A stretch of 64,000 nucleotides of DNA from Faecalibacterium sp. HTF-F (GCF_023347535.1 NZ_CP094473.1:2712288-2776287), one strand, 5' to 3'; counted from the first letter of the stretch, positions 56,050 through 64,000 are shown. The notes: generated by a model not told the origin, from the sequence alone. Numbers and translations are program-made.

Positions 56050-57420
56050 TCACTTTCCCACGCAGAAACGTTCAAACACCTGTTCGATCACGGCTTCCGA
56101 GGCGTTCTCGCCGGTCAGGTCGCACAGGGCGGCCAGTGCATCGTCCACACAGACAGACACCGCGTCCAGTCCAAAGCCGCCTGCGGCAGCATCCAGTGCA
56201 CCGGCCACGGCATCCCGCGCACGCAGTGCGGCGGAAAGCTGACGCTGGCCGGACAGGCTGGCGGCATGGGCGTCGATCTGGCTGGTGCCCAGCAGCCGGG
56301 CCACCGCAGCGGAGATCACCCTGCGGCTCCCCTCCTCCTGACAGCACACCGGCAGCACCATGGCAAAGAAGGGTGCGATCAACTCTGCGTCAAATTGCGT
56401 TGGTTTATCCTCTTTGTTGATAAGTGCAATGGCCGGACGGCCCTCACAACGCTGTGCAAGCGCCAGATCTTCCCTTGTGGGCGGCTCGGAGCCATCGAAC
56501 ACGGCAAGGATCAGGCCCGCTTCCTCCAGCTTCTTCCAGCTGCGGCGGATGCCCTCCGCTTCAATGGCGTCCTCCGTCTCCCGCAGGCCGGCGGTATCGA
56601 ACAGGTTCAGCCGGACATCCCCCAGCTGCACCGCCTGCTCCACCACGTCGCGGGTGGTGCCAGCCACCGGCGTCACAATGGCCCGGTCGAACCCGGCCAG
56701 CAGATTGAGCAGCGTAGACTTGCCTGCGTTGGGCCGGCCCACGATGGCGCAGTCCACGCCCTCGCGCAGGATGGTGTCTGCCTGATAGTTCCGGATCAGA
56801 CCGTCCAGCTCTGCCTTTACCCCGCTCAGTACCCGGTGCAGGTGGTCATCGTCCAGCTCCGGCACATCCTCCTCGGGAAAATCCACCCATGCGGCAAGGT
56901 GTGCCTGAATGGCGGTGAGCTCCTGCTTTTGAGCATCGATTTTTTTGGCCAGCGCACCGCCCAGCGCCGCATTGGCCAGTGCGGCCCCCTGCCGCCCGTC
57001 TGCCGAGATCAGGTCCATGACGGCTTCGGCCTGAGTCAGGCCCAGCTTGCCGTTCAGGAAGGCGCGGCGGGTGTACTCGCCGGGAGCGGCAGGCTGCGCA
57101 CCGGCAGCAAGGCAGGCTTCCACCAGACGGCGGGCCACCGCATTCCCGCCATGGCAGGAAAGCTCCACCACATCCTCGCCGGTATAGCTGTGGGGCGCAC
57201 GGAAAAACAGGGCCACCCCCTCGTCAAAGGTCTCATTTCCTTCCCGGAAGGTCCCGTACATGGCCGTATAGCCTTTGGCCTGTTCCACTTTTTTTGCGGC
57301 GTTGGCCGGGCAGAACACCCGGGCCGCCACCTGATAGCTCTCCGCACCGGAGAGCCGCACCACGGCAATGCCGCCTGCGCCCGGTGCTGTTGCAATTGCT
57401 GCAATGGTCGCTTCCTGCAT
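56050..57420 (-). CDS. mnmE: tRNA modification GTPase MnmE
   Basis: This 456-residue G protein partners MnmG. The N-terminal tetrahydrofolate-binding domain starts IAAIATAPGAGGIAVVRLSG. The inserted G domain holds Walker A VGRPNAGKSTLLN (about residues 221-233), VAGTTRD and DTAGLRE. The C-terminus ends in VFERFCVGK with the essential CxGK Cys. The ATG matches the family start; nineteen upstream codons are ignored. A family 2 repeat separates it from mnmG, so the two could be transcribed together only by reading through it. Confidence 0.95.
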   Translation of the reverse strand: MQEATIAAIATAPGAGGIAVVRLSGAESYQVAARVFCPANAAKKVEQAKGYTAMYGTFREGNETFDEGVALFFRAPHSYTGEDVVELSCHGGNAVARRLVEACLAAGAQPAAPGEYTRRAFLNGKLGLTQAEAVMDLISADGRQGAALANAALGGALAKKIDAQKQELTAIQAHLAAWVDFPEEDVPELDDDHLHRVLSGVKAELDGLIRNYQADTILREGVDCAIVGRPNAGKSTLLNLLAGFDRAIVTPVAGTTRDVVEQAVQLGDVRLNLFDTAGLRETEDAIEAEGIRRSWKKLEEAGLILAVFDGSEPPTREDLALAQRCEGRPAIALINKEDKPTQFDAELIAPFFAMVLPVCCQEEGSRRVISAAVARLLGTSQIDAHAASLSGQRQLSAALRARDAVAGALDAAAGGFGLDAVSVCVDDALAALCDLTGENASEAVIEQVFERFCVGK

Positions 57421-57588
57421 GGTTTTTTCTGGCTTCCTTTCCGCGCCCGCTCTGGCCGCTTGCTCCCATCTGCCCACAGCAGCGAGACCAATACAGTTTC
57501 ATTGTACCACGAAATGCGGCGGAATGGTACTGTTTTTTCAACCAATTCCCGGGAAACGGTTGAAAATCCGCCCGTTTCTCACGCAAAA

Positions 57589-57626
57589 AAGGGGCTTTCC
57601 GTCCCAACACGGAAAGCCCCTTTTTA
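57589..57626 (-). terminator. Terminator of the 5'-nucleotidase-like gene
   Basis: AAAAAGGGGCTTTCCGTG / CGGAAAGCCCCTTTTTT, just after the stop at 57641. Confidence 0.85.
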
Positions 57627-57640
57627 CAGGAAACTGATTT

Positions 57641-59452
57641 TTAGAACTTGGCGATCTCTGCCGTGGTGATGGCCTTGCCGGGCAGCGTGCGTGCATCGGC
57701 ATTCTCATTCAGGGCCAGCTTGCCCTCGCGCAGCAGCTGCACAGCCTTCTGGTGATCGGCGGCCTTCCAGTTGTTGCCCACGATCTTCCAGTTGTTGTTC
57801 ACGTGCGGCTCGATGGTGCCGCCCTTCACGGTGCGGATGTACTCGCCCAGCAGCTCGCGGACGCCGCCCACATCGCCGCGCACATCGATCTCCAGCAGCT
57901 TGGGCAGATCCTCACCGGGCAGGAAGATGTCCGCAGCCGTCAGCAGCTGGGTGGTGGCGCGGTAGTTGTTCACTGCCACAACAAAGATGTCGGTGTCCTT
58001 CACGGCCTTGCCGTTCGGCCACTTGAGGTTCTTGATGCGGTGGCCCGGCTCCTTGGAGATGTCCAGCTCATAGTTGACGCCCTCAAAAGCATCGTACAGG
58101 TAGTAGCGCACCGAGGGGTCAAAGGCAATGGTCACTTCATCCGGCTTCCATGTCTTGAAGAAGGCTGCGGACCACTCCATAAAGCGGCGCAGCTGCTCGC
58201 CGGTCATCTGCAGCTTGTACAGGGTGTTCTGGTAGGTGTAGATGCTGGCCATATCGCACTTGCGGATGGTGCCCGCGCGCATCTGGGAGGTCATGGAGGT
58301 CAGGGCCGTTGCGGAGACCTGTGCACCGGTGTAGTACATCTGCACTTCGTTGATGAAGTCCAGCAGCGCGGTGTCCTGCACCATGGCCTGCGGCAGGCAG
58401 TCGATCTCGTTTTCGGGGGCCAGATCGCCGCCCTTCAGCTCGCCGATGGGGGTGACAGCGTCTTCCTTGGCGCGGGTGTCGTAAGAAGCCAGCAGAGCGG
58501 TCAGCTCCGGATCGGGCTCGTACTCCTTGATCTGCAGGTTCTCCGAGGTGCGGTTCACGACCTTCCACTTGCCGTCCAGCTGGCGCTCCAGATAGACGTG
58601 GATCTCGGACAGGGTGGCACCGGCGTTCTTGTTCTCCACCACCAGCACGTTGTTGATCATCATGTTGGGGATGCTCCTGTGGCCGTGGCCGCCCACGATG
58701 ACGTCGAACTCAGGGCAGGCATTGGCCAGATCGGTGACGCCGGAGCCATAGACACCGTACTCGTTCTCGGTATCCATGTGCATGACGCCGATCAGAACGT
58801 CCACCTGATCCTTGATCTTATCGATGATCCTGCGGCTCTCGTCCACAGGGTTGGTGACCTTCCAGCCCTCCAGATTCTTGGCATCCCAGCGGATGATGTT
58901 GGGGGTGACCATGCCAATGACGCCGATCTTGACGGTGCCCTTTTTGATGATGGTGTAGCCGTCGGCCAGCGGGGTGCCGTCCGGTGCGTAAACGTTGCCG
59001 GTGAGCACCTTGGCCTTCTGCTGTCCCATGACCTTTTTCAGCACATCCATGCCGTAGTTGTACTCATGGTTGCCGGTGGTCCAGATATCATAGCCGATGG
59101 CATTCATGGCAGCGATCATGGGATGCAGGTCATCGTTCAGGAACAGCTCTGCGGAGTTGGCCTGAATGGTATCGCCTGCATCCACCACCAGCGTGTTCCG
59201 GGTGCGGCACTGCTTGATGGCGGTCGCCTGCTGGGCCACACTGCCGGAAGCATCTGCCTTGTTGGCGGCGTAATCCCAGGGATCGAACTTGCCGTGGGTG
59301 TCGCTGGTGGCAAGGATCTGCAGATCCATGCTCCACAGGGACTTGATGTCACAGGCGGCTGCAGAGGGTGCCATGCAGCTGGCGGCTGCGATGGTGGCGG
59401 ATGCCCCTGCACCACGCAGGAAGCTGCGGCGGGAGATCTTGTTCTGAGCCAT
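57641..59452 (-). CDS. Exported metallophosphatase / 5'-nucleotidase family protein
   Basis: This 603-residue protein starts with a twin-arginine-like signal (SRRSFLRGAGASATIAAAS), then the metallophosphatase domain: LQILATSDTHGKFDPWD (metal-binding DxH), VDAGDTIQAN, TTGNHEYNYGMDVL and IVGGHGHRS. The 5'-nucleotidase C-terminal domain (residues 370-560) includes YTYQNTLYKLQMTGEQLRRF. It should hydrolyse nucleotides or 2',3'-cyclic nucleotides outside the cell. Whether the signal is Tat or Sec cannot be settled; the -RR-F-R motif favours Tat, yet no tat genes lie here. It stands alone, with jag downstream in the origin order. Confidence 0.9.
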   Translation of the reverse strand: MAQNKISRRSFLRGAGASATIAAASCMAPSAAACDIKSLWSMDLQILATSDTHGKFDPWDYAANKADASGSVAQQATAIKQCRTRNTLVVDAGDTIQANSAELFLNDDLHPMIAAMNAIGYDIWTTGNHEYNYGMDVLKKVMGQQKAKVLTGNVYAPDGTPLADGYTIIKKGTVKIGVIGMVTPNIIRWDAKNLEGWKVTNPVDESRRIIDKIKDQVDVLIGVMHMDTENEYGVYGSGVTDLANACPEFDVIVGGHGHRSIPNMMINNVLVVENKNAGATLSEIHVYLERQLDGKWKVVNRTSENLQIKEYEPDPELTALLASYDTRAKEDAVTPIGELKGGDLAPENEIDCLPQAMVQDTALLDFINEVQMYYTGAQVSATALTSMTSQMRAGTIRKCDMASIYTYQNTLYKLQMTGEQLRRFMEWSAAFFKTWKPDEVTIAFDPSVRYYLYDAFEGVNYELDISKEPGHRIKNLKWPNGKAVKDTDIFVVAVNNYRATTQLLTAADIFLPGEDLPKLLEIDVRGDVGGVRELLGEYIRTVKGGTIEPHVNNNWKIVGNNWKAADHQKAVQLLREGKLALNENADARTLPGKAITTAEIAKF

Positions 59453-59756
59453 AGTTGATTACCTCTCTTTTCATCATTCTGTCTGTTCTTCACGAACAGA
59501 GCGCTCTTGACTACAGTATAAATCCTTGACCAATTGTTTTACAATTGCCATTTGAGAGAAAGATTTCGGCAAAAAACAGGCAGTTTCTCCAAATTTTGAG
59601 AAGAATGACTTTTGGCAGGCTCCGTATACCGCAACGGCTGCCCGACCCAAAACCACCTTGGCGTCAGTTTTGGGTAAAATCCTTTTTTGCGTGAAAAAAG
59701 GTCTCCGGAAAATCCGCAGATTTTCCGGAGACCCTGATTTCAAAAGTAATTCCGTA
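59453..59756. other. Gap between nucleotidase gene and jag
   Basis: It holds the jag terminator and the nucleotidase upstream region. I see no gene. Confidence 0.5.
59698..59733 (-). terminator. Terminator of the jag/yidC transcript
   Basis: GGTCTCCGGAAAAT / ATTTTCCGGAGACC around a CTGCGG loop, then TTTTTTCACG on the minus strand. Loop and tail match the central hairpin of family 1 elements, here on the opposite strand. Confidence 0.8.
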
Positions 59757-60911
59757 TTACAGCTCGATCTTGCCAAAGCTGAAATCGGCAAAATCATCCA
59801 CCCGCTCGGTGCGCTTGGGTGCTACCGGTGCGGCATTCTCGGCATCGCGGGGTGCATAGGTGCGCTCCGGCACGCCGGAGGGACGGGGGCCGCGGGGTGC
59901 ACCACTGCGGCTGCCGCGGTAGCCGCCACGGCTGCCATTGCGGTCGCCGTGATCGGAACGGTTTCCGCCGCGATAACCGCCGCTGCGCGGACCGCCGGGA
60001 CGACGGCCATTGCCGCGTCCGCCGCGGGGACGGCGCTCGCCGTAGGTGTTCTCGGTCTGTGCATCGGGTGCGGTGGAGTAGATGACCACACGGCGGTCAC
60101 GGCCTTCGCCCTTGCTCTCGCTGCGCACGCCCTCCATCTTGCTGATGGCAGAGTGGATGATGCGGCGCTCGTAGGGGTTCATGGGCTCCATGGCAAAGCT
60201 GCGGCCGGTCTTGCGCACCTTGGCACCAATGCGCTGTGCCAGTGCGGTCAGGTCGCTCTCGCGCTTGTCGCGGTAGCCGGCAACGTCCAGACCCAGCTTG
60301 ATGTAATCGCCCTCCAGACGGTTTGCCACAAGGCTTGCCAGATAGGACAGGCTCTCCATGGTCTCGCCGCGGCGGCCGATGAGGGCGCCCAGCTTTTCAC
60401 CGTCCAGACGGATGATGGTGGCCTCGCCCTTCTGCACGGCGCTGAAGGAGACGTTCTCCACGCCCATCAGGGCAATGACCTCACGCAGGTAGTCCACTGC
60501 GGCCTTGACCTTGGCGTTTTCCTCAATGTTGATGGGCTCCTCGGTCTCCTCTTCCTCGGCAGCAGGCTGCTGCACTGCGGCAGCTTCCACAGCGGGCGCA
60601 GCAGGCTCCTCGGCCTTGGCTTCCGGCTCTGCCGGTGCAGCGGGTGCTTCCACTGCAGGAGCAGGCGCGGCCTTCTCCTGAACAGGAGCCTTCTTTTCCT
60701 CAACGGCGGGTGCTGCCGGAGCGTCCGGCTCCTCCACGCTCACGCACACCTTGGCGGGGGTGAGCTTCAGGCCCAGAAAACCAGTCTTCTGGGGCATTTC
60801 CAGCACTTCGCAGCTGACATTCAGATCATCGGCCTGCACGCCCAGCAGGGCACAGGCTTTTGCGCGGGCTTCATCGACCGTTTTGCCGGTCGCTTCCTGC
60901 TTACGGATCAT
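59757..60911 (-). CDS. jag: Jag/KhpB RNA-binding protein with RGG-rich tail
   Basis: This 384-residue protein has the Jag N-terminal domain (TGKTVDEARAKACALLGVQA, residues 8-27), an Ala/Glu/Pro-rich linker (about 65-125), a KH domain with LIGRRGETMESLSYLASLV near 185 and an R3H domain ending MNPYERRIIHSAIS (near 260). It binds RNA and affects cell-wall growth and sporulation in other Firmicutes. Unusually, 90 residues follow R3H and contain many RGG/GRG repeats (GGRGNGRRPGGPRSGGYRGG) before an acidic end. It is co-transcribed with yidC, 17 bases apart, as in most Firmicutes. Confidence 0.92.
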   Translation of the reverse strand: MIRKQEATGKTVDEARAKACALLGVQADDLNVSCEVLEMPQKTGFLGLKLTPAKVCVSVEEPDAPAAPAVEEKKAPVQEKAAPAPAVEAPAAPAEPEAKAEEPAAPAVEAAAVQQPAAEEEETEEPINIEENAKVKAAVDYLREVIALMGVENVSFSAVQKGEATIIRLDGEKLGALIGRRGETMESLSYLASLVANRLEGDYIKLGLDVAGYRDKRESDLTALAQRIGAKVRKTGRSFAMEPMNPYERRIIHSAISKMEGVRSESKGEGRDRRVVIYSTAPDAQTENTYGERRPRGGRGNGRRPGGPRSGGYRGGNRSDHGDRNGSRGGYRGSRSGAPRGPRPSGVPERTYAPRDAENAAPVAPKRTERVDDFADFSFGKIEL

Positions 60912-60928
60912 AACCGTTCTCCTCCTTC

Positions 60929-62002
60929 TTATTCTTTATCCTGCTTGTTCAGCTCGCTCAGCGGCACGGTGCGCTCGTCCTTGTAGCGCTCCTCGTCCAG
61001 CTTGCGGGCATACTCCAGCCGGCGCTTGTTCATCTCGCTGGCGGAAAGGTTCTTTTCCGTGGTCTCGCCGGTCTTGGGATCGGTGACCTTGACGGTGGTG
61101 TTCTTCACACCGCGCTTTTCCTGCTTTTTCTTTTCTGCGATCTGCGCTTCGATCTCCTTGCGCATCTTATCGGGGTCGTACACCTTGCGCATGACCTGGG
61201 TCTGCGCGGTCATCACGATGTTGGAAATGACGTAGTACAGAGAGAATGCCAGAGGATAGGTGAAGCAGAAGAACAGGTACATCAGCGGCATCATATACAT
61301 GGTCACCTTCATGCTGCCCTGCATCTGCTGGCCGCTGGCCTTCATGCTGATGTGGGTGGACAGGAGCATGGTGATGACCGACAGCAGCGGCAGCACGATG
61401 TCCAGCGACAGGCCCAGCTTGGGCACGCGGGTCAGGTCGATGCCGAGGAAGGTCATATGACGGCTGAACTCGGTGACAGTCGCGATCTGCTCCGGGGTAA
61501 AGCAGGCAGCCAGACTGCTGTTGCCTGCCACCAGCTGAGAAATAATGGTGGTATCGCGGGTGATGGCGGTAAAGGCGACACCGGAGGCAGTCAGGGCCTC
61601 ACCGGCAGCGGTCAGGGCAGCAGCGCTGATGTGGAAGATGCGCTCCAGCGGATTGTACACGACGCCGATAACGCCAAACATGACCAGGAAGTTCAGCAGC
61701 ATGGGCACACAGCCTGCGGTGGGGTTATAGCCGTAGTTCTGCTGCAGCTTGAGCATTTCTTCCTGCTGCTTTTCAGGCTTGTCCTTGTACTTGTTCTGGA
61801 TCTCCATCATCATGGGCTGGAAGGCCGACATTTTAGCCATGCTCTTCTGCTGGCTCAGCTGCAGAGGGATCTTGACGATGTTGATGAGCAGCGTGAAGAT
61901 GATGATGTCCCAGCCATAGCTCGGGAGCAGCTTGTAGATCCACTCCATGACATAGCCGAGAGGACCGCTCAGGATGTAAAAGAAGTTCATACCTTTGTCC
62001 AT
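60929..62002 (-). CDS. yidC: Membrane protein insertase YidC/Oxa1
   Basis: This 357-residue insertase places proteins in the membrane with or without Sec. Helices lie at about residues 10-50, 95-120, 195-215 and 225-260, with the cytoplasmic coiled hairpin KSMAKMSAFQPMMMEIQNKY after helix 1. A positively charged groove residue is expected in helix 1; here it is the Lys of INIVKIPLQLSQQ, where Bacillus proteins usually have Arg. It lacks a lipoprotein signal, and its C-terminal tail is long and basic (about residues 280-357). It follows yidD only after a large repeat (62085-62534). Confidence 0.93.
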   Translation of the reverse strand: MDKGMNFFYILSGPLGYVMEWIYKLLPSYGWDIIIFTLLINIVKIPLQLSQQKSMAKMSAFQPMMMEIQNKYKDKPEKQQEEMLKLQQNYGYNPTAGCVPMLLNFLVMFGVIGVVYNPLERIFHISAAALTAAGEALTASGVAFTAITRDTTIISQLVAGNSSLAACFTPEQIATVTEFSRHMTFLGIDLTRVPKLGLSLDIVLPLLSVITMLLSTHISMKASGQQMQGSMKVTMYMMPLMYLFFCFTYPLAFSLYYVISNIVMTAQTQVMRKVYDPDKMRKEIEAQIAEKKKQEKRGVKNTTVKVTDPKTGETTEKNLSASEMNKRRLEYARKLDEERYKDERTVPLSELNKQDKE

Positions 62003-62084
62003 TCTGCCCCGTCTGTGGCACGGGACTTGTTATTTTTTATCGTAGGACACGCTGCCCACAGTGCACCGCGTCACAAGAAGCTTT

Positions 62085-62534
62085 ATGATCTAAAATGCCC
62101 TCCGCGTTGCTCTGGGCATATTCAGCGGAAAAATTATTTTATATTTGCGTTTGTCGCGGCCTGTGGGCCGCTCCAAACGCATTTTCACGGGAAAGGTCGT
62201 AACGAAAAACAGCATTTGCTGCCGCTGGCTCCCTGCGGGAGCATTCACGTCAGCATGAAAACATGCTGTTGCCCTTACGTTTCGTCGCGCAGCGACTTAA
62301 AACCGGCGGAACACAAAAAATCCTCTAGCGCAGCGGCTTGGATTTTTTGTATGGAGCCCAACAGCTTTGGGGTTACTAGGGGCGAGCAGCCCCTAGTTCG
62401 TGCCTCCCGCGCCTCGAAAGTAGCGGGTGCTTTTCTGGTTCTCTTTTGGCACGCAAAAGAGAACATACCCGGCGGTGCTGCATTTTGCAAAAACCATGAA
62501 ACTTTAAACACGCGACTACGCTCTGCGCAGGAAG
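62085..62534 (+). repeat. Family 1 structured element, long copy e
   Basis: Pairs ATGCCC/GGGCAT and CCGC/GCGG, then GCGTTTG...CAAACGC around CTGTGG, then the GCTGCCGC...GTCAGC and CAGCATG/CATGCTG stems shared with copy a. A 170-base insert (with GGGGCGAGCAGCCCC and CTCTTTTG...CAAAAGAG palindromes) follows, then the tail of copy d. It splits yidD from yidC. Confidence 0.75.
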
Positions 62535-62537
62535 TCT

Positions 62538-62852
62538 CTATTTTTCCACCTTTTGCCTGTGCCGTGTGGAAAACAGCTTTGCGGGCTGCAGGCGGCGGGC
62601 AGGGTTCTGCCAGCGGCCCGGCTCCGGCACCGGGTCGTAGCCCCATTTGCCGAGGGGATTGCACCGGGCGATGCGCCATGTCCCCAGCAGGATGCCTTTG
62701 ATGCACCCATGGGTCATGATGGCCTGCATGGTGTAGTTGCTGCAGCTGGGCGTAAAACGGCAGCTACGGCCGATCCACGGGCTCAGGGTGTACTGATACA
62801 CCCGGATCAGCCCGCACAGCGCCTTCCTGCAGGCGTTTTGCAGCCCTGTCAT
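62538..62852 (-). CDS. yidD: Membrane protein insertion efficiency factor YidD
   Basis: This 104-residue amphipathic protein assists YidC. The family core is RVYQYTLSPWIGRSCRFTPSCSNYTMQAI (shown in the middle of residues 17-45 with its three conserved Cys), followed by GIKG-type GCIKGILLGTWRIARCNPL. The C-terminal 25 residues (PARRLQPAKLFSTRHRQKVEK) are a less conserved extension. It overlaps the rnpA stop by four bases (ATGA), so the two are translated together. Downstream, a family 1 element intervenes before yidC. Confidence 0.92.
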   Translation of the reverse strand: MTGLQNACRKALCGLIRVYQYTLSPWIGRSCRFTPSCSNYTMQAIMTHGCIKGILLGTWRIARCNPLGKWGYDPVPEPGRWQNPARRLQPAKLFSTRHRQKVEK

Positions 62853-63265
62853 GCGGTGGGCTCCGCCTTTTCCGCCTTTGCCCTGCGTGCCGGGGGCACT
62901 GTGGCGGGCGGCGGTGCATCCGGACGCTTGGCCTTATCGGGCAAACCGGCCTGTGCGAACAGCTTTGCCACTACGCTGCTCAGCTGCCAGCTCTTCAGCC
63001 GCGGGGTCATGCCCCGGGCCACGAAGACCAGATCATAGCCGCCGATGTTGTAATCCAGATGTTCGTCGATGGCCGCCTTCATTACGCGGCGGGCCCGGTT
63101 GCGCTGCACGGCGTGGCCGATCTTTTTGGTGGCGGTCAGGCCCACGCGGGTCTTTTTGCCGCGGGTCTTCAGCACGTACATCACAAGGGCCGGGTTCACG
63201 TAGGACTTGCCGCGGGCATACACTCTGCCAAACTCGCTGTTGCGGCGGATGGGACGATAGCGCAT
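62849..63265 (-). CDS. rnpA: Ribonuclease P protein component
   Basis: This 138-residue basic protein helps the RNase P RNA cut tRNA 5' leaders. The N-terminus RYRPIRRNSEFGRVYARGKS and the RNR motif in GHAVQRNRARRVMKAA (about residues 49-64) are diagnostic. The C-terminus has a Pro/Ala/Lys-rich extension (DAPPPATVPPARRAKAEK) not found in most family members. AAAGGAGG lies ahead of the chosen ATG; sixteen upstream codons are not counted. A terminator lies between rpmH and rnpA, so rnpA is expressed by read-through or its own promoter. Confidence 0.94.
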   Translation of the reverse strand: MRYRPIRRNSEFGRVYARGKSYVNPALVMYVLKTRGKKTRVGLTATKKIGHAVQRNRARRVMKAAIDEHLDYNIGGYDLVFVARGMTPRLKSWQLSSVVAKLFAQAGLPDKAKRPDAPPPATVPPARRAKAEKAEPTA

Positions 63266-63420
63266 GATTCCGCGCCTCCTTTCCGTGACTGGGAACGCAC
63301 CCGGAAGGTGCATTCTTCAGCCAGTATATCAAAAATTTTTCTACTTTGAAAGCCCATGCGGGCATTTTTACAAAAATTCTTTCAAGAATCCGGCAGTTTT
63401 CCGTTTCTCAAAAAAAAAAT

Positions 63421-63452
63421 AAGACCGCCAATCCAGTATCAGCGGTCTTTTG
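63421..63452 (-). terminator. Terminator between rpmH and rnpA
   Basis: AAGACCGC / GCGGTCTT stem, followed on the minus strand by ATTTTTTTTT. It would lower rnpA relative to rpmH expression. Confidence 0.8.
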
Positions 63453-63497
63453 TGCGCATATTCATTTCTGCGCCGGATCCCGTCATAAAGGCAGAGA

Positions 63498-63632
63498 TCA
63501 GACAGTCAGGCTCTTGCGGCCCTTTGCACGGCGAGCATTGATGACCTTGCGGCCGTTCTTGGTGCTCATGCGGGTCAGAAAGCCATGAACTTCCTTGCGC
63601 TGACGCTTCTTGGGCTGAAAAGTTCTCTTCAT
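63498..63632 (-). CDS. rpmH: 50S ribosomal protein L34
   Basis: This 44-residue basic protein reads [20 protein letters not shown] and ends [11 protein letters not shown], the standard L34 sequence including [15 protein letters not shown]. It is a structural protein of the large ribosomal subunit. A GGAGG site precedes the ATG. It opens the rpmH-rnpA-yidD-yidC-jag gene series that leads away from dnaA in Firmicutes, and it is the anchor for placing the window next to the replication origin. Confidence 0.97.
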   Translation of the reverse strand: MKRTFQPKKRQRKEVHGFLTRMSTKNGRKVINARRAKGRKSLTV

Positions 63633-63993
63633 GGTTGTATCCTCCGTAAAAACTTATCCCCGGTATGGGGTCTGATGCGGTCCCAGATTTGGGGACAGGC
63701 TTGCAATTCAACAGTATATCGCATAGTATGGCGTTCTGTCAAGCATTTTTTTCGCTTTTCCGCAAACTTTTTGCGGATTTTTCTGTGAAAAGATTTTCAA
63801 CTTTTTCACCATTTTGCCGTGGAAAACTCTATTGCCACAAGATATTGTGGCCCGGTTTTGCCCCGGACACAACGGCCCTGCAGGGGCTTTTCTTATGTAT
63901 TATAAATTACATTATAGAAATATGGACGCACAGCCATTTTTGTGGTATACTAACCTGGTATCAGCAGCATTGTTGAAAACTTTAACGGAGTGG
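63633..63993. other. rpmH-dnaA intergenic region (origin-proximal)
   Basis: AT-rich divergent gap. It contains the rpmH promoter (TTGACA/TATACT, 18-base spacer, 63713-63742, minus strand) and a dnaA-facing promoter (TGGACG, 17 bases, TATACT near 63946-63951). A GCCACAA/TTGTGGC palindrome is centred near 63845. I see no clear TTATCCACA DnaA boxes, so the DnaA-binding cluster may lie past dnaA. Confidence 0.5.
63713..63742 (-). promoter_or_regulatory. rpmH promoter
   Basis: Perfect TTGACA, 18-base spacer, TATACT on the minus strand about 80 bases before rpmH. Confidence 0.78.
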
Positions 63994-64000
63994 ATGTTTT
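63994..64000 (+). CDS. dnaA: Start of a gene, probably dnaA
   Basis: Only ATGTTTT is visible, preceded by an ACGGAG ribosome-binding site and a promoter. The call as dnaA rests entirely on gene order: in Firmicutes rpmH and dnaA are divergent neighbours. The sequence itself cannot confirm it. Confidence 0.5.

Noticed and set aside
63633..63993. A DnaA-box cluster marking oriC
   Set aside because: No clear TTATCCACA or close variants in repeated array are visible here; the origin proper may lie beyond dnaA, outside the window.
1..64000. CRISPR arrays, prophage or complete insertion sequences
   Set aside because: No regularly spaced direct repeats, no transposase, integrase or phage structural gene was seen. 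The repeats present are palindromic and dispersed.

Overview
This window is a stretch of chromosome from a GC-rich Clostridia/Oscillospiraceae bacterium and most closely suggests Faecalibacterium. The grounds are the classical Firmicutes origin order at the right end, read toward dnaA: serS, parB (spo0J), parA (soj), noc, rsmG, mnmG, mnmE, jag, yidC, yidD, rnpA, rpmH. The tandem CstA carriers, the arginine decarboxylase / carboxynorspermidine polyamine cluster and the dense intergenic repeats also fit. The species call is an inference from gene content, not a database match.

Layout. 1-7.1 kb: the edge of an unknown gene, two tandem cstA carriers, a LysR regulator and a divergent three-gene operon (small protein, PanE-like reductase, histidine phosphatase). 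7.3-13.7 kb: an MMPL transporter with a secreted coiled-coil partner, a MATE exporter behind a structured leader, and an S51 peptidase. 13.8-19.1 kb: a JetA-JetB-JetC (Wadjet/MukFEB-like) SMC operon with no JetD next to it. 19.2-23.3 kb: a tandem array of five related lipoproteins; three of its promoters carry G-rich repeat tracts between -35 and -10, and a type I toxin-antitoxin-like locus is embedded in it. 23.5-28.5 kb: a polyamine operon (speA, speE, carboxynorspermidine dehydrogenase, nspC) behind a long structured leader. 29-33.8 kb: a secreted cysteine-peptidase-like protein, acylphosphatase, CBS pyrophosphatase and a second MATE. 33.8-35.8 kb: an AT-rich type II restriction-modification island. 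36-46.6 kb: PAP2 phosphatase, GluQ-RS, a PTS IICB, a lipoprotein, a DUF362 ferredoxin, UppP, two TrkA proteins, two membrane proteins of which one is PH-like, and a HAD phosphatase. 46.6-47.6 kb: tRNA-Met and tRNA-Glu among structured repeats. 47.7-64 kb: the origin-proximal core, with three parS-like palindromes near parA, parB and noc.

Two families of intergenic repeats recur. Family 1 (five copies, all in + orientation) has complementary arms whose sequence changes from copy to copy while pairing is kept, followed by a terminator-like hairpin. It looks like an undescribed structured RNA or a mobile palindromic element. Family 2 is MITE-like, with CCCTCTCAGTCA / TGACTGAGAGGG ends and GC-rich internal hairpins.

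The strongest candidates for new biology are the family 1 element, the possibly phase-variable lipoprotein promoters, the type I toxin locus among them, the JetD-less Jet operon, and the leaders of the MATE and speA genes.
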